Below, piece after piece: positions 46,794 to 56,592 of a stretch of DNA of 64,000 bases. The notes under the pieces were generated by a model. It was not told the origin of the DNA, searched no databases, and worked only from the letters and a program-made list of their open reading frames with translations. Position 1 is the stretch's first letter. Every line of letters begins with the position of its first letter. The DNA is taken from contig JADJLQ010000001.1 of NCBI GenBank assembly GCA_016709995.1, positions 220,001-284,000 on the forward strand. Direction: 5' to 3'. The position numbers were made by a program, and so were the translations under genes. The stretch comes from Saprospiraceae bacterium. Lineage in GTDB: Bacteria; Bacteroidota; Bacteroidia; Chitinophagales; Saprospiraceae.

Positions 46794-48005
46794 TCAAGCA
46801 ACTGGTTTGGCCGGATTCTCGTTTTGATTCTGATTGATCATGAAGCTCCAATTAGTGTCAGGAAATACAAAAAGTATCATCAGAAACCATATTATCAGAC
46901 ATTCCTGAGGCATATTTTGCGGACAAATTGGAAACCAAAAAAATAAAGCAACCAGCATTCCAATAAAGATTTTGCTTAATTTATTCAAAAGGGATTGACT
47001 GAATAGTCTTTTTCTAAAAGGGTAAAGTAATAATATTGGGTTTGCCCAAATCAAATGTAAGTTGAATTCGGTGGTTTGATGATCAGCGACAAACCAGAGA
47101 AAACTAATGATCAATCCTGCTAATCCAGCCAATACCATGAAAGCTGTTTTTAAAAAAGTATAAATAAAGAGTTTTTTGCCGAAAATATATAATAATGCGC
47201 TGATAATGAGCATGATAGATAGAGCATTAAAGGGGGTAAACCAGTTCGTAGTTTGTAGTTTGCTTTTTTGTGCAAAAAGCTCTCTGGATGCCGTGTTAGT
47301 GGGCCGGCCTTCGACCTTGGTTTCATCATAGACATACATCATCTCCAGTGGTAAAAACATAGCCTTGCGTGCATCGGTGAGTTCATCAGCAGGTAGTCCC
47401 AATATCAGATCGATCCCGAATCTGCTCCAGGGTTGGTTAGTGAGATATTTGTGAAGGTAGTCCCTAAAGGTTAAGTTATCGTTTTTGATAGGATATATGA
47501 TCTTTTGATCAAAGATTTGTTCTACTTTGTCTCTGACACGGGTAGAACAATTGTCCCAAAAAAAATCGTACTTATATCTTCTGTTGGCTGGCAGTGCATT
47601 GATCTGGAGATCCCGGTATAATGAGACTTTTTGGTTATTACTCAAGCCAAAGACTTGCTCATATACTGCTCTATCTTCCATTTGATATTCATACATAAAC
47701 TCATCATAGGTGGTGACGGTGAGATAATAATTGAGTTTACCCTGCATGAACTTGAGATAAAAATTTTTTTCACGGAAATTAAAAGTGCCATAGTTAAATA
47801 CATAATCCGTGCTTGCCACAAAATCACGAACCCGTATAGCACTGTGGCCAAAAGTACTGTACAATTCTGTCCCCGGGCTGCAGGACAAAAGACTTATCTC
47901 CAGGCTATCCTGCGCATGTAGTTGGAAGAAGGATACTACATAAATTATGAACCCCAAAGTCCATTTTTTATGAAATAGCATTTTCAAATATTTCATAATA
48001 ATCAA
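46794..48005 (-). CDS. Lnb-like (DUF4105) membrane protein, possible lipoprotein N-acyltransferase
   Basis: The 403-residue protein has a signal segment (about 15-31), an N-terminal periplasmic DUF4105 domain and about four or five C-terminal membrane helices. The domain carries TELYSTFGHSAIRVRD (His54), NYGTFNFREKNFYLKFMQGKLNYYL and FFWDNCSTRVRD (Cys153), a His/Cys pair that would suit acyl transfer. Bacteroidota lack Lnt, and proteins of this family (Lnb) have been proposed to add the third acyl chain to lipoproteins. Function here is by family only. A second start nine bases on (MKYLKML) is possible. Confidence 0.78.
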   Translation of the reverse strand: MIIMKYLKMLFHKKWTLGFIIYVVSFFQLHAQDSLEISLLSCSPGTELYSTFGHSAIRVRDFVASTDYVFNYGTFNFREKNFYLKFMQGKLNYYLTVTTYDEFMYEYQMEDRAVYEQVFGLSNNQKVSLYRDLQINALPANRRYKYDFFWDNCSTRVRDKVEQIFDQKIIYPIKNDNLTFRDYLHKYLTNQPWSRFGIDLILGLPADELTDARKAMFLPLEMMYVYDETKVEGRPTNTASRELFAQKSKLQTTNWFTPFNALSIMLIISALLYIFGKKLFIYTFLKTAFMVLAGLAGLIISFLWFVADHQTTEFNLHLIWANPILLLYPFRKRLFSQSLLNKLSKIFIGMLVALFFWFPICPQNMPQECLIIWFLMILFVFPDTNWSFMINQNQNENPAKPVA

Positions 48006-48084
48006 GCAATATCCAGTTTTTTATTTTTCTAAACCAAAAAGGCTACAATCGATAAATACAATAACAACCTACCTGATATCAAAA

Positions 48085-51000
48085 CTATGGTTTGACTTGT
48101 TTTTTGATCGAGATTGGATCTATCGCTTTGGACTTAATCAGGGTATTTAAGCGGGGTACTTCCTTATTGAGCACTTCCTGCCATTTAAAAATTTCATCAT
48201 TGATTTGGGAGGAGATCTCTGTTTGTACTTTTAGTGTAGATTGGGTAGGAGGGAAGTCACCCCGATTGGCAATAGAATTGAGATAAGCAAGTTTGTTGTT
48301 AAGCCTGATAGGGAAATTAAGTGGATCCTGACCACTTCGGTTTTTGGTCTGGTAGAGCGACTCTTCGATCTTAGTCATGGAAGAGTCAATCGCCTTAGAC
48401 TGATCAAGAACATCTTTCATAGTCGGATCGTCTTTAATTTTTTCCATATAAGTATTTAATTGGGCTCTGAGTGCTCTGATGTCTTTGATTACCTGGTGAG
48501 TTTCAGTCAGTTTTTGATTGTTTTGATTGATGAATTCGACTTGCCTTGCAATGTCTTGCTCAGAATTGGCAGTTTTAGGTGACTTGATAATATTAAAGTC
48601 TTGCTTCAGATTTTGATTTTTAGTATTTAAGGCCACAGCATATTTGCCGGGTGCTGCCATGGGACCTGTGAGGGAGCCTGCCCACATGATGAGGCCATCG
48701 AAGCCTTTTGCATTGGGATATCGAAGATTCCAGGCAAAAGTATTGGCTCCTTTTTTGGGCTCTATTTTTTCTTCATCTTCTTTGGGAAAGTTGGAAAATG
48801 TTTTGATCAGCTTTCCGCTTTCTTCAAAAAACGACAGCGTTACAGTGTCTGTTTTGTTTGGAGCGTCTGGTAAAAAATAATTGACAATCACACCACCAGG
48901 ATGATTTTTACCTACCGTCAACGAATTAGATCTCCTGAATCCACCACTTGAGCCACCCATTCGGTAGGCATCCATAGGTTTGAATAAGTAGGAATTGGTA
49001 TTAGGGATAGAATTGTTCAATTGATAAAGTGGAGTAAGATCATCGATGATCCAGAGTGCACGCCCCTGCGTAGCAGCTATTAGATTTTTGTTTTTAATGG
49101 TCAGGTCATTGATCGGTACGATAGGCAGATTTAATTGAAAAGATTGCCAGGACCCACCATCATCAAAAGAGATATACATACCCGTTTCAGTACCAGCATA
49201 CAATAAACCTTTGCGGTTCGGATCACATCGTATCACCCGCGTAAAATGTTCAGATTTGATACCGTTAGTAATTTTTTTCCATGACTTTCCATAATCCTCT
49301 GTTTTGTACAAGTAGGGAGTGAAGTCACCTTGTTTATAACCAGTAGCTGCAAAATAGCATCCGCCATCATTATAAGGATCAGGTTCCAGACTGTTGATCA
49401 TCGTCCATTGAGGCATATCAGGAGGGGTGACATTGGTCCAGGTTTTGCCCCCATCCCTGGTTAATTGCAGTAGTCCATCATCTGAGCCCGTCCAGATAAG
49501 GTCTTTTACACGTGGTGACTCTGCCGCTGCAAATATGGTGCAGTAATATTCTACACTGGTATTATCCTTGGTGATTGGACCGCCCGAGGGGCCCATTTTA
49601 CTGGCTACATTCCTGGTCAAATCCGGGCTGATGAGTTCCCAGGATTGTCCTTCATCATAGGTGACATGGAGGTGATTAGAGGCAGCATACATTTTTTTCG
49701 GATTGTGCGGAGAAAAGAATATGGGATAATTCCATTGGAAACGGTATGATGCGCCCTCAGCCCCATGCCCCATTGGATTATCAGGATGTACATCGACTGA
49801 TCGCTCGATTTTTTTACTGTGATCCACTCTTTCCAGCAAACCATCATAACTTCCTCCGTACACAATATCATTGTTTAATGGATCTACTGCTATATGACCA
49901 CTTTCGCCACCAGCCGTAGGTTCCCAATCATCTTCCGTAATTGCAAACCCTTCTGTACGATGATAAATCCGCAGTGTGCTGTTGTCTTGTTGGGCTACCA
50001 GTATTCTATAGGGAAAAGCATTGTCTGTAGTCACTCGGTAAAATTGTGCGGTAGGTTGATTTTCGTAAGTAGACCAGGATTCACCACCATCATTGCTCAC
50101 TTGAGCTCCTCCGTCATCAGCGATGATCATTCTTTGATTGTTTTCCGGTGCTATCCAGAGGTCGTGGTGATCTCCATGGTTAGAATTTGCACTGGTAAAA
50201 GTCTTGCCACCATCTTTTGATTTGTGATAGGATACATTCATGACATATACGATATCCTGATCTACTGGGTCAGCGTAGATCCTGCTATAATACCAGGCTC
50301 TTTGTCTGAGGTTGCGATCTTTACTCTGAGCATCCCAGGTTTTGCCCCCATCATCAGAGGAAAATACGCCTCCGTTTTCGTTTTCTATGATCGCATAAAC
50401 GCGATCAGAATTGACAGGGGATACGCTGACTCCACTGATACCCCAGGTCCCTTTCGGCAATCCTTGATTGGCGGAAATATTGGTCCAGGTTTCGCCACTG
50501 TCGGTAGATTTCCACAGTGCGGAGCCGGGTCCACCCGATTCCAAACTATATGGTGTGCGGCGAATGCTCCATGAACTGGCATACATGATCCGTGGATTAT
50601 TGGGATCCAGGCAAAGGTCCACTACTCCTGCTGTGTCATTTATATAAAGCACTTTCTTCCAGGATTTTCCTCCATCCATACTTTTAAATACACCTCTATC
50701 CTGATGTGCAGCAAAAATATTTCCAATAGCCGCTACATATACAATATCGGGATTGGTAGGATGTATACGTATCCTGCCAATGAATCTTGTTTTGTCCAAT
50801 CCCAGTGAATTCCAGGTAGTTCCTGCGTCCTCAGATTTCCAGACTCCATACCCAAAAGAGACATTCCCTCTGACTGTTTCCTCTCCGCCTCCTACATAGA
50901 TGACATTCGGATCTGAGGCAGACACCGCCACTGCACCAATACTGCCTCCAAAATATCCATCACTTATATTTTTCCAGGTATTGCCTCCATTATCAGTTTT

Positions 51001-51276
51001 CCACACCCCTCCACCTGTAGAGCCGAAGTAGTAGAGATTGGGTTTGCCGGGTACTCCGGTTACGGTGCAGGATCGTCCACCTCTGAAAGGCCCAATATTG
51101 CGCCACTGCATGGAGTTGTACAAACTGGTATCATAGGTCATGGACGAACTCATCATCTTCGGTGCTTCTGTTGTAGCTACTTTTTGAGAAACCCCTTTTT
51201 TCTTTTGTGCCCAGACTGCTGAAGGAAGCGTAAAAATGATTAATATTATGATCAGATTTAACAGTAGCTTTTTCAT
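48085..51276 (-). CDS. Secreted BNR/Asp-box repeat protein (sortilin/VPS10-like propeller)
   Basis: The 1063-residue protein has a signal peptide (about 1-23) and starts its mature part with MQWRNIGPFRGGRSCTVTG. Around ten Asp-box (BNR) repeats follow, such as KTDNGGNTW, KSMDGGKSW, SSDDGGKTW, VSNDGGESW, LTRDGGKTW and KTEDYGKSW, which build one or two beta-propellers over about residues 50-750. The last 300 residues contain a beta-sandwich-like PGKYAVALNTKNQNL and a coiled region. Proteins like this are often annotated as glycosyl hydrolases, but no catalytic residues can be assigned. No adjacent secretion partner or C-terminal sorting domain is seen. Confidence 0.85.
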   Translation of the reverse strand: MKKLLLNLIIILIIFTLPSAVWAQKKKGVSQKVATTEAPKMMSSSMTYDTSLYNSMQWRNIGPFRGGRSCTVTGVPGKPNLYYFGSTGGGVWKTDNGGNTWKNISDGYFGGSIGAVAVSASDPNVIYVGGGEETVRGNVSFGYGVWKSEDAGTTWNSLGLDKTRFIGRIRIHPTNPDIVYVAAIGNIFAAHQDRGVFKSMDGGKSWKKVLYINDTAGVVDLCLDPNNPRIMYASSWSIRRTPYSLESGGPGSALWKSTDSGETWTNISANQGLPKGTWGISGVSVSPVNSDRVYAIIENENGGVFSSDDGGKTWDAQSKDRNLRQRAWYYSRIYADPVDQDIVYVMNVSYHKSKDGGKTFTSANSNHGDHHDLWIAPENNQRMIIADDGGAQVSNDGGESWSTYENQPTAQFYRVTTDNAFPYRILVAQQDNSTLRIYHRTEGFAITEDDWEPTAGGESGHIAVDPLNNDIVYGGSYDGLLERVDHSKKIERSVDVHPDNPMGHGAEGASYRFQWNYPIFFSPHNPKKMYAASNHLHVTYDEGQSWELISPDLTRNVASKMGPSGGPITKDNTSVEYYCTIFAAAESPRVKDLIWTGSDDGLLQLTRDGGKTWTNVTPPDMPQWTMINSLEPDPYNDGGCYFAATGYKQGDFTPYLYKTEDYGKSWKKITNGIKSEHFTRVIRCDPNRKGLLYAGTETGMYISFDDGGSWQSFQLNLPIVPINDLTIKNKNLIAATQGRALWIIDDLTPLYQLNNSIPNTNSYLFKPMDAYRMGGSSGGFRRSNSLTVGKNHPGGVIVNYFLPDAPNKTDTVTLSFFEESGKLIKTFSNFPKEDEEKIEPKKGANTFAWNLRYPNAKGFDGLIMWAGSLTGPMAAPGKYAVALNTKNQNLKQDFNIIKSPKTANSEQDIARQVEFINQNNQKLTETHQVIKDIRALRAQLNTYMEKIKDDPTMKDVLDQSKAIDSSMTKIEESLYQTKNRSGQDPLNFPIRLNNKLAYLNSIANRGDFPPTQSTLKVQTEISSQINDEIFKWQEVLNKEVPRLNTLIKSKAIDPISIKKQVKP

Positions 51277-51299
51277 AAATTAGTTGAATTGGTATTTAA

Positions 51300-52736
51300 A
51301 TGAAAAATACAAAGGATTTGATGAATCACAAGTTTTCGACATGTTTTTGTTTCATTCTTTTTTTGCTGGCTGGGATAAGCTGTAGTAAAAAATCTGTACC
51401 CCCACCAGTCGGCATGAGCCCTTCTGCGCCTTCCTCTTCACCGGGACCTTCACCCACCAATATTCCTGCCATGAGTTCGATCAATTCGATTTCCGAGATC
51501 CGTTTGCCAGTACTGATTGATTCTGATGCCCTTGTCAGGCAGGTCAATTTATTAATCCCAACTATCCTTTATGAGGACAATGATATCACTGATGATAAAA
51601 TGATCATACGGGCAGAAAAAATGGACAGTGTCCAACTCTCCATCCTGCCAAATAAATTAATGTATAACGTACCTTTCAGACTACACATCGAAAGAGATAT
51701 TGGTATCAGTCGGGTAAAAGCCGAAGGTGCGATGCGCATATTCTTTAATACGGATTATTCCATCCTGGAAGACTGGCGATTCGAGACGACTACGACGATT
51801 ATAAGTCATGAATGGATCGAAACTCCAAAAGTCAAGCTTGGGATCATCAACATACCCATAGAACTTATTGCAGACAAAATAATGAGTCGAAGTGCAAACA
51901 TCGTCTGTAAAAATATTGATGCTCAGTTGCAAGACGGATTTAGGCTCAGGGATTACGTTGATCTTGCCTGGAGGAAAATTCAGCAGCCCATTCAAATCTC
52001 CGATACACCTCATGTCTCCTGGTTACTCATACAGCCTGAAAAGATCAAAATGGTACCTATCAATACCGTGGATGGCACGGTGCAGACTTCGCTGGAATTC
52101 AGATCGATTACGGATATTGAGTTTGGCCCCAAGCCGGAATTGCCTTACGCGGGGGTTTTGCCTACTTTCGAACAAATCGATAAGTTGGCAAAAGATTCGC
52201 TGATCGAACTCACTGTGAGATTTCCACTTCAAAGGGGAGAGCAATTGCTGAGGGATTATTTTAAAGATCAGGAATTTAGAGACGGCAATAAAGTCATGAT
52301 CATAGACTCACTGCATATCACCGGGCGCAGCCCAAAAGTCCATGTTGAAGCATTTGTATCCGGTACCTACCCAGCTACGCTGGAGCTGGAAGGAGTGCCG
52401 GTGTACAATAAAATCAGACGACGATTTGAATTGAAGGATATGGATTATTCGCTTAAATCCAAAAACATCTTAGTCAAAGCGGCCTCCTGGATACTCAAAA
52501 AAAACCTCAACAAAAAACTAGAGGAGCTTATGGTGTATGATGTAGGCAGTTATATAGATTCAGGTAAAAAGAATCTTAAGGAGGCACTCTCACAGATTAA
52601 GACCTTAGGGTTTAGTATGAAAGCAGATATCAAAGATGTGTGGGCGCTGGATCCTGTATTGATGGATGATCAGGCTGAGGTTAAGTTTTTGGCGGATGGG
52701 CAGTTTAGGATACTGATTGACGAGTTGGTAAAGTAG
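51300..52736 (+). CDS. DUF4403 family lipoprotein
   Basis: The 478-residue protein has a lipoprotein signal (LFLLAGISC), a Pro/Ser-rich linker (about residues 33-58) and a long DUF4403 region. Segments include IRLPVLIDSDALVRQVNLLIP, EWIETPKVKLGI, IQLQDGF-like NIDAQLQDGFRLRDYVDLAW and GRSPKVHVEAFVSGTYPATL. DUF4403 shows distant similarity to lipid-binding BPI/TULIP folds, so binding of a lipid is a guess. It starts 23 bases from the divergent BNR gene start and ends 7 bases from the convergent amylase gene. Confidence 0.8.
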   Translation: MKNTKDLMNHKFSTCFCFILFLLAGISCSKKSVPPPVGMSPSAPSSSPGPSPTNIPAMSSINSISEIRLPVLIDSDALVRQVNLLIPTILYEDNDITDDKMIIRAEKMDSVQLSILPNKLMYNVPFRLHIERDIGISRVKAEGAMRIFFNTDYSILEDWRFETTTTIISHEWIETPKVKLGIINIPIELIADKIMSRSANIVCKNIDAQLQDGFRLRDYVDLAWRKIQQPIQISDTPHVSWLLIQPEKIKMVPINTVDGTVQTSLEFRSITDIEFGPKPELPYAGVLPTFEQIDKLAKDSLIELTVRFPLQRGEQLLRDYFKDQEFRDGNKVMIIDSLHITGRSPKVHVEAFVSGTYPATLELEGVPVYNKIRRRFELKDMDYSLKSKNILVKAASWILKKNLNKKLEELMVYDVGSYIDSGKKNLKEALSQIKTLGFSMKADIKDVWALDPVLMDDQAEVKFLADGQFRILIDELVK

Positions 52737-52743
52737 GTTGGGA

Positions 52744-54426
52744 TCAATCCATCCCCATCACCAACTTATCCTCCAACAACTCTATTCGCTCCACTTCTAT
52801 CTCGGAAAACCATTTGAATTCATATGGAGTAAGTCTTAAGTTTAAAGTGCCGTCCTCCGGGTGTACCCGATCATTGCTCAATAAGTCTTCCATGGCCCCC
52901 TGGTAACCGGCTTTGCCCAGAACTATGGAAGTGAGCTGTTCCATATCGCTGAGATTGATCACTACCAATATTCTTTCGCCGGCATATTCTCGCCAATAGG
53001 ATAATATAGAAGGATGATCTGCCTGGGTAAAAGTAAAACTGCCCCGGCCAAAGACATGATATTGTCGGCGGATGTGGATAATCCGGCGCATCCAATGGAG
53101 TAGAGAATCTGCATGGAGTTCAGATTCTTCTACGTTTACTTTCGTGTAGTGATATGTTTCATCTACAATGACAGGGAGGTATAGTTTTTCAGACTCGACT
53201 TCTGAAAATCCTGCGTTTTTGCTTTCATTCCATTGCATAGGCGTTCGTAAGCCATCACGATCATCCAACCATATATTATCACCCATTCCTATCTCATCAC
53301 CATAGTATATCAGTGGGGTACCGGGCATAGAGAATAACATCGCATTCATGAGTTTGATACGCCGCACATCATTGTCCATCAAAGTGGCTAGTCTTTTTCT
53401 GATGCCAAGATTGATTCGAGCCCGGTGATCGGGTGCATAATTTTCACGCATATACAAGCGATCTTCATCAGTGACCATCTCCAAAGTAAGCTCGTCATGA
53501 CATCGTAGGAATATAGCCCATTGACAAGCATCAGGTATGCTAGGTGTCCGATTCATGATATATTCAATAGGTGTGCGATCAGCTTTTTTCAATGCAAGAT
53601 AGAGTCGGGGCATCAGTGGAAAATGATAATTCATATGACACTCATCACCATCTGAAAAGTACGAAGCTGAGTCTTCCGGCCACATATTGGCCTCCGCCAG
53701 GAACAACAATCCCTCATGATGCTTGTCCATGTGAGTACGAAGTTTTTTTAGAAAATCATGGGTCTCTGGTAAATTTTCTCCGGAGGTACCTTCCCGCTCA
53801 AATAGGTAGGGTATTGCGTCCAGTCTGAATCCATCGACTCCCATGGCAGCCCAATAATCCAGAATCTTAAAAATCTCTGTTTGCACTTCTGGATTGTCAA
53901 AATTAAGGTCAGGTTGATGACTAAAAAACCGATGCCAATAGTACATGCCGGTATCCTCATCTTTGGACCAGTTAGAGGGTTCATAATCTGTAAATATGAT
54001 GCGAACTTCCTTATACCTGGTAGGGTCATCTGACCAGACATAAAAATTGCGGTGAGATGAACCGGGAGGCGCAGCTTTGGCTCTTGCAAACCAAGGGTGT
54101 TGGTCAGAGGTGTGGTTGATAACGAGTTCTGTGATGATCCTCAGGCCTCTGGCATGAGCTTGACTGATAAGCTCTTTGAGATCATTGAGGTCTCCGTATC
54201 TTTTATTTATATTGTAATAATCGGCGATATCATATCCGTCATCTCGTAATGGACTGGGATAAAAGGGCATGACCCAGATAGTGTTGACACCGAGATCTCT
54301 GATATAATCCAGCTTGCTGATCAACCCCGCAAAATCTCCTATACCATCACCATTCGTGTCACGGTAGGTCTTGACATGTACCTGGTAGATGATGGCATCC
54401 TTAAACCAGCCGATAGTTCTTTGCAT
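52744..54426 (-). CDS. treS: Trehalose synthase / alpha-amylase family GH13
   Basis: The 560-residue GH13 protein matches trehalose synthase (maltose to trehalose isomerase) most closely: it opens with WFKDAIIYQVHVKTYRDTNGDGIGD, followed by DGYDIADYYNI and HRNFYVWSDDP. Catalytic residues are Asp203 (GFRLDAIPYL), Glu245 (FLAEANMWPED) and Asp311 (LRCHDELTLEM). The barrel continues through GTPLIYYGDEIGMGDN and ends with a short beta domain. There is no fused maltokinase domain. Alpha-amylase or maltase activity remains possible. No other trehalose gene is nearby. Confidence 0.85.
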   Translation of the reverse strand: MQRTIGWFKDAIIYQVHVKTYRDTNGDGIGDFAGLISKLDYIRDLGVNTIWVMPFYPSPLRDDGYDIADYYNINKRYGDLNDLKELISQAHARGLRIITELVINHTSDQHPWFARAKAAPPGSSHRNFYVWSDDPTRYKEVRIIFTDYEPSNWSKDEDTGMYYWHRFFSHQPDLNFDNPEVQTEIFKILDYWAAMGVDGFRLDAIPYLFEREGTSGENLPETHDFLKKLRTHMDKHHEGLLFLAEANMWPEDSASYFSDGDECHMNYHFPLMPRLYLALKKADRTPIEYIMNRTPSIPDACQWAIFLRCHDELTLEMVTDEDRLYMRENYAPDHRARINLGIRKRLATLMDNDVRRIKLMNAMLFSMPGTPLIYYGDEIGMGDNIWLDDRDGLRTPMQWNESKNAGFSEVESEKLYLPVIVDETYHYTKVNVEESELHADSLLHWMRRIIHIRRQYHVFGRGSFTFTQADHPSILSYWREYAGERILVVINLSDMEQLTSIVLGKAGYQGAMEDLLSNDRVHPEDGTLNLRLTPYEFKWFSEIEVERIELLEDKLVMGMD

Positions 54427-54540
54427 TTGTTAAGTTTTTATCAATTCTGTATCAAAATAAGAAGGTTTTGCTGAATAAGAAGACTCTAGCTCCAACGTTA
54501 ATGGATTTATTTCCGTCTCAACAGGTATAAATCAAATTTT

Positions 54541-55836
54541 ATGAAACAATCAGTCTGCTTTTTGCTCTTATTTTTACTTATTTCCTTCACCTCCTGTTTT
54601 AAGGATGACTGTATCAGCCATCAAAAATTTGTCAGATTTGATCCTATCTATAAGACCGCCAATGCCATCAGATCTGAGTTTAAAGTTGGTCAAGCTCAGG
54701 AACTGAAGAATCCCGGCAAAATCTATGTGTATGGTCATTATCTTCTCGTCAACGAAATAGCGGAAGGTATTCACATCATAGATAACAGAAATCCTGCAAG
54801 CCCTCAAAATGTTTCTTTTATCACGATAGCCGGCAATATGGACATGGCGGTGAAAGAAAATGTGCTTTATGCTGACAATGCTATCGATATGCTGGCCATA
54901 GATATTAGTGATGTCACCGCACCAAAACTACTCAAACGGCTAAATGCTGTTTTTAACCGATCATATGGATGGAGCGCCAATGTGGACAATCAACCCATCC
55001 TGATTGGGTATTCACGAACCAACGTGACCCAGGTGCTGGACTGTAACCAACAAGGATTTGGTCAAAACAGTTTTCCTGGTGGCGGAGGTGTATTTTGGTT
55101 TAGTGCTGATGTAGCTGCACAGAGTAGTATCAAAACACCTGGATCATCAGGGGCTAGTGGTGCTTCGGTAGGTATAGCAGGCTCTTTTTCAAGATTTGGA
55201 ATAGTTGATCCTTACCTCTATGCAATAGATCAATCAGATCTGCATGTGATCTATATTGATGACGCAAAGAATCCTAAAGAAGGAAAGTCAGTATCGGTCG
55301 CATGGAATGTCGAAACACTTTTTCCTTATAAAGACAAATTGTTTATTGGCGCTCAGAGTGGCATGTATATCATGGACAATAAAAACCCAGAAGCACCTAC
55401 TTTGCTGAGTACTTTCTCCCACGCGCGGGCGTGCGATCCAGTCTATGTTGAAGGCGATATAGCTTATATCACTTTAAGAAATGGGACCAGGTGTGAAAAC
55501 TTTACAAATGAACTGGATGTAGTAGATATCACCAATATTACTTCACCAAGATTAATCAAAAAATACGCCATGTCCAATCCTCATGGTTTATCGATCGTAG
55601 AGGATGTTCTATATCTATGCGAAGGAGACTATGGCTTTAAAGTCTTTGATGTGAAAGATAATAATGCCATTGATAAACATCAGCTCAGTCATCTAACTTC
55701 ATTTCATGCTTATGATGTGATAGCGCTGGATGCTGCCCATTTAATCGTAGTAGGTGAAAACGGACTCTTGCAGTTAGACGCCAGTGATCCTAAGAATATT
55801 AAATCAATCAGTTTAATACCTGTGGTCAAAAACTAA
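54541..55836 (+). CDS. LVIVD-repeat beta-propeller lipoprotein
   Basis: The 431-residue protein has a lipoprotein signal (LLISFTSC, Cys19) followed by FKDDC, an acidic stretch resembling the Bacteroidota surface-export signal. The body consists of LVIVD-type repeats such as EGIHIIDNRNPASPQ, DMLAIDISDVTAPKLLK, SGMYIMDNKNPEAPTLL, ELDVVDITNITSPRLIK and YGFKVFDVKDNN, which should form a propeller. It is probably surface exposed. It is the first gene of a tight cluster: the next starts 5 bases after its stop and is followed by an ECF sigma factor. Confidence 0.82.
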   Translation: MKQSVCFLLLFLLISFTSCFKDDCISHQKFVRFDPIYKTANAIRSEFKVGQAQELKNPGKIYVYGHYLLVNEIAEGIHIIDNRNPASPQNVSFITIAGNMDMAVKENVLYADNAIDMLAIDISDVTAPKLLKRLNAVFNRSYGWSANVDNQPILIGYSRTNVTQVLDCNQQGFGQNSFPGGGGVFWFSADVAAQSSIKTPGSSGASGASVGIAGSFSRFGIVDPYLYAIDQSDLHVIYIDDAKNPKEGKSVSVAWNVETLFPYKDKLFIGAQSGMYIMDNKNPEAPTLLSTFSHARACDPVYVEGDIAYITLRNGTRCENFTNELDVVDITNITSPRLIKKYAMSNPHGLSIVEDVLYLCEGDYGFKVFDVKDNNAIDKHQLSHLTSFHAYDVIALDAAHLIVVGENGLLQLDASDPKNIKSISLIPVVKN

Positions 55837-55841
55837 TCATT

Positions 55842-56587
55842 ATGAAGAAAATAATCCTAGGACTGATTGGGCTGCTATTATATTTTGCGATATCCGCACA
55901 AGAAGAACCGATTTATTTGAAATATCGGTTTGTCAAAAGAAACGGCACTTCGATTATTGGTCAGATCGTCGAAAAAAACCTGGACGGGCCGTACACGATC
56001 AAATTGGACAATGGCACTTTGATCAATGTCAAAGAACAAGAGATCTTGCGATTTTATCCTTTGAAAACCAAAAAAACAGTCTGAATTATAGCAGTCCTGG
56101 GTATCGATGGGGTCTTTCAACGGAGATCATGGGCGTCAATAATGGTCAATGGAATATTGGTACAACCAAAGTTTCGACGGGGGTATCCATGGCAGGGCAT
56201 TATTATATAAATAGTCAAATAGCACTCGGTGCAGGGGTAGGTATGTACAATTATGATCTGAATGCCCGCAGATTGATCTTGCCTTTATTTGGAGAAGCCA
56301 GATGGAGAATGATCAAAAATTACAGTAGTCCTCTCATAAGTTTAAAAATTGGGCATGGTCTGGCCGCAAAAAATTATCTTACTGGCCTGGTGGATAAAAA
56401 GGGAGGACTGTTTATAAACCCGTTTTTTGGCTATGAATTTGGTACTGCCAGAAAATTAGGGTGGGTCATTGGCGTAGGTGTATTATTGCAAAAAGCTTAT
56501 TACGGCTATATGGAAGGCAGTACTTTTGTGGATGAAGACATTTATTTTAGACGCACCGAATTCAAATTGGGTATTAACCTACACTGA
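55842..56587 (+). pseudogene. Small barrel-like secreted protein, interrupted by a frameshift
   Basis: The first part (55842-56084) has a signal peptide (KIILGLIGLLLYFAISAQ) and a small beta domain (RNGTSIIGQIVEKNLDGPY, KEQEILRFYP). It stops just after a run of seven A at 56070-56076. The continuing part is open in the next frame from before 56060 to 56587 and reads NSLNYSSPGYRWGLSTE, INSQIALGAGVGMYNYD, then barrel-like strands ending FKLGINLH. One extra A in the run joins both parts into one protein of about 248 residues. An error in the consensus or slippage at the A-run are the likely explanations. It lies 5 bases after the LVIVD gene and 5 before the sigma gene. Confidence 0.75.
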
Positions 56588-56592
56588 CCTGC

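Noticed and set aside
56069..56078. Programmed -1 ribosomal frameshift site
   Set aside because: The zero-frame heptamer is not a canonical X-XXY-YYZ match and no downstream pseudoknot is evident; consensus error or polymerase slippage fits better.
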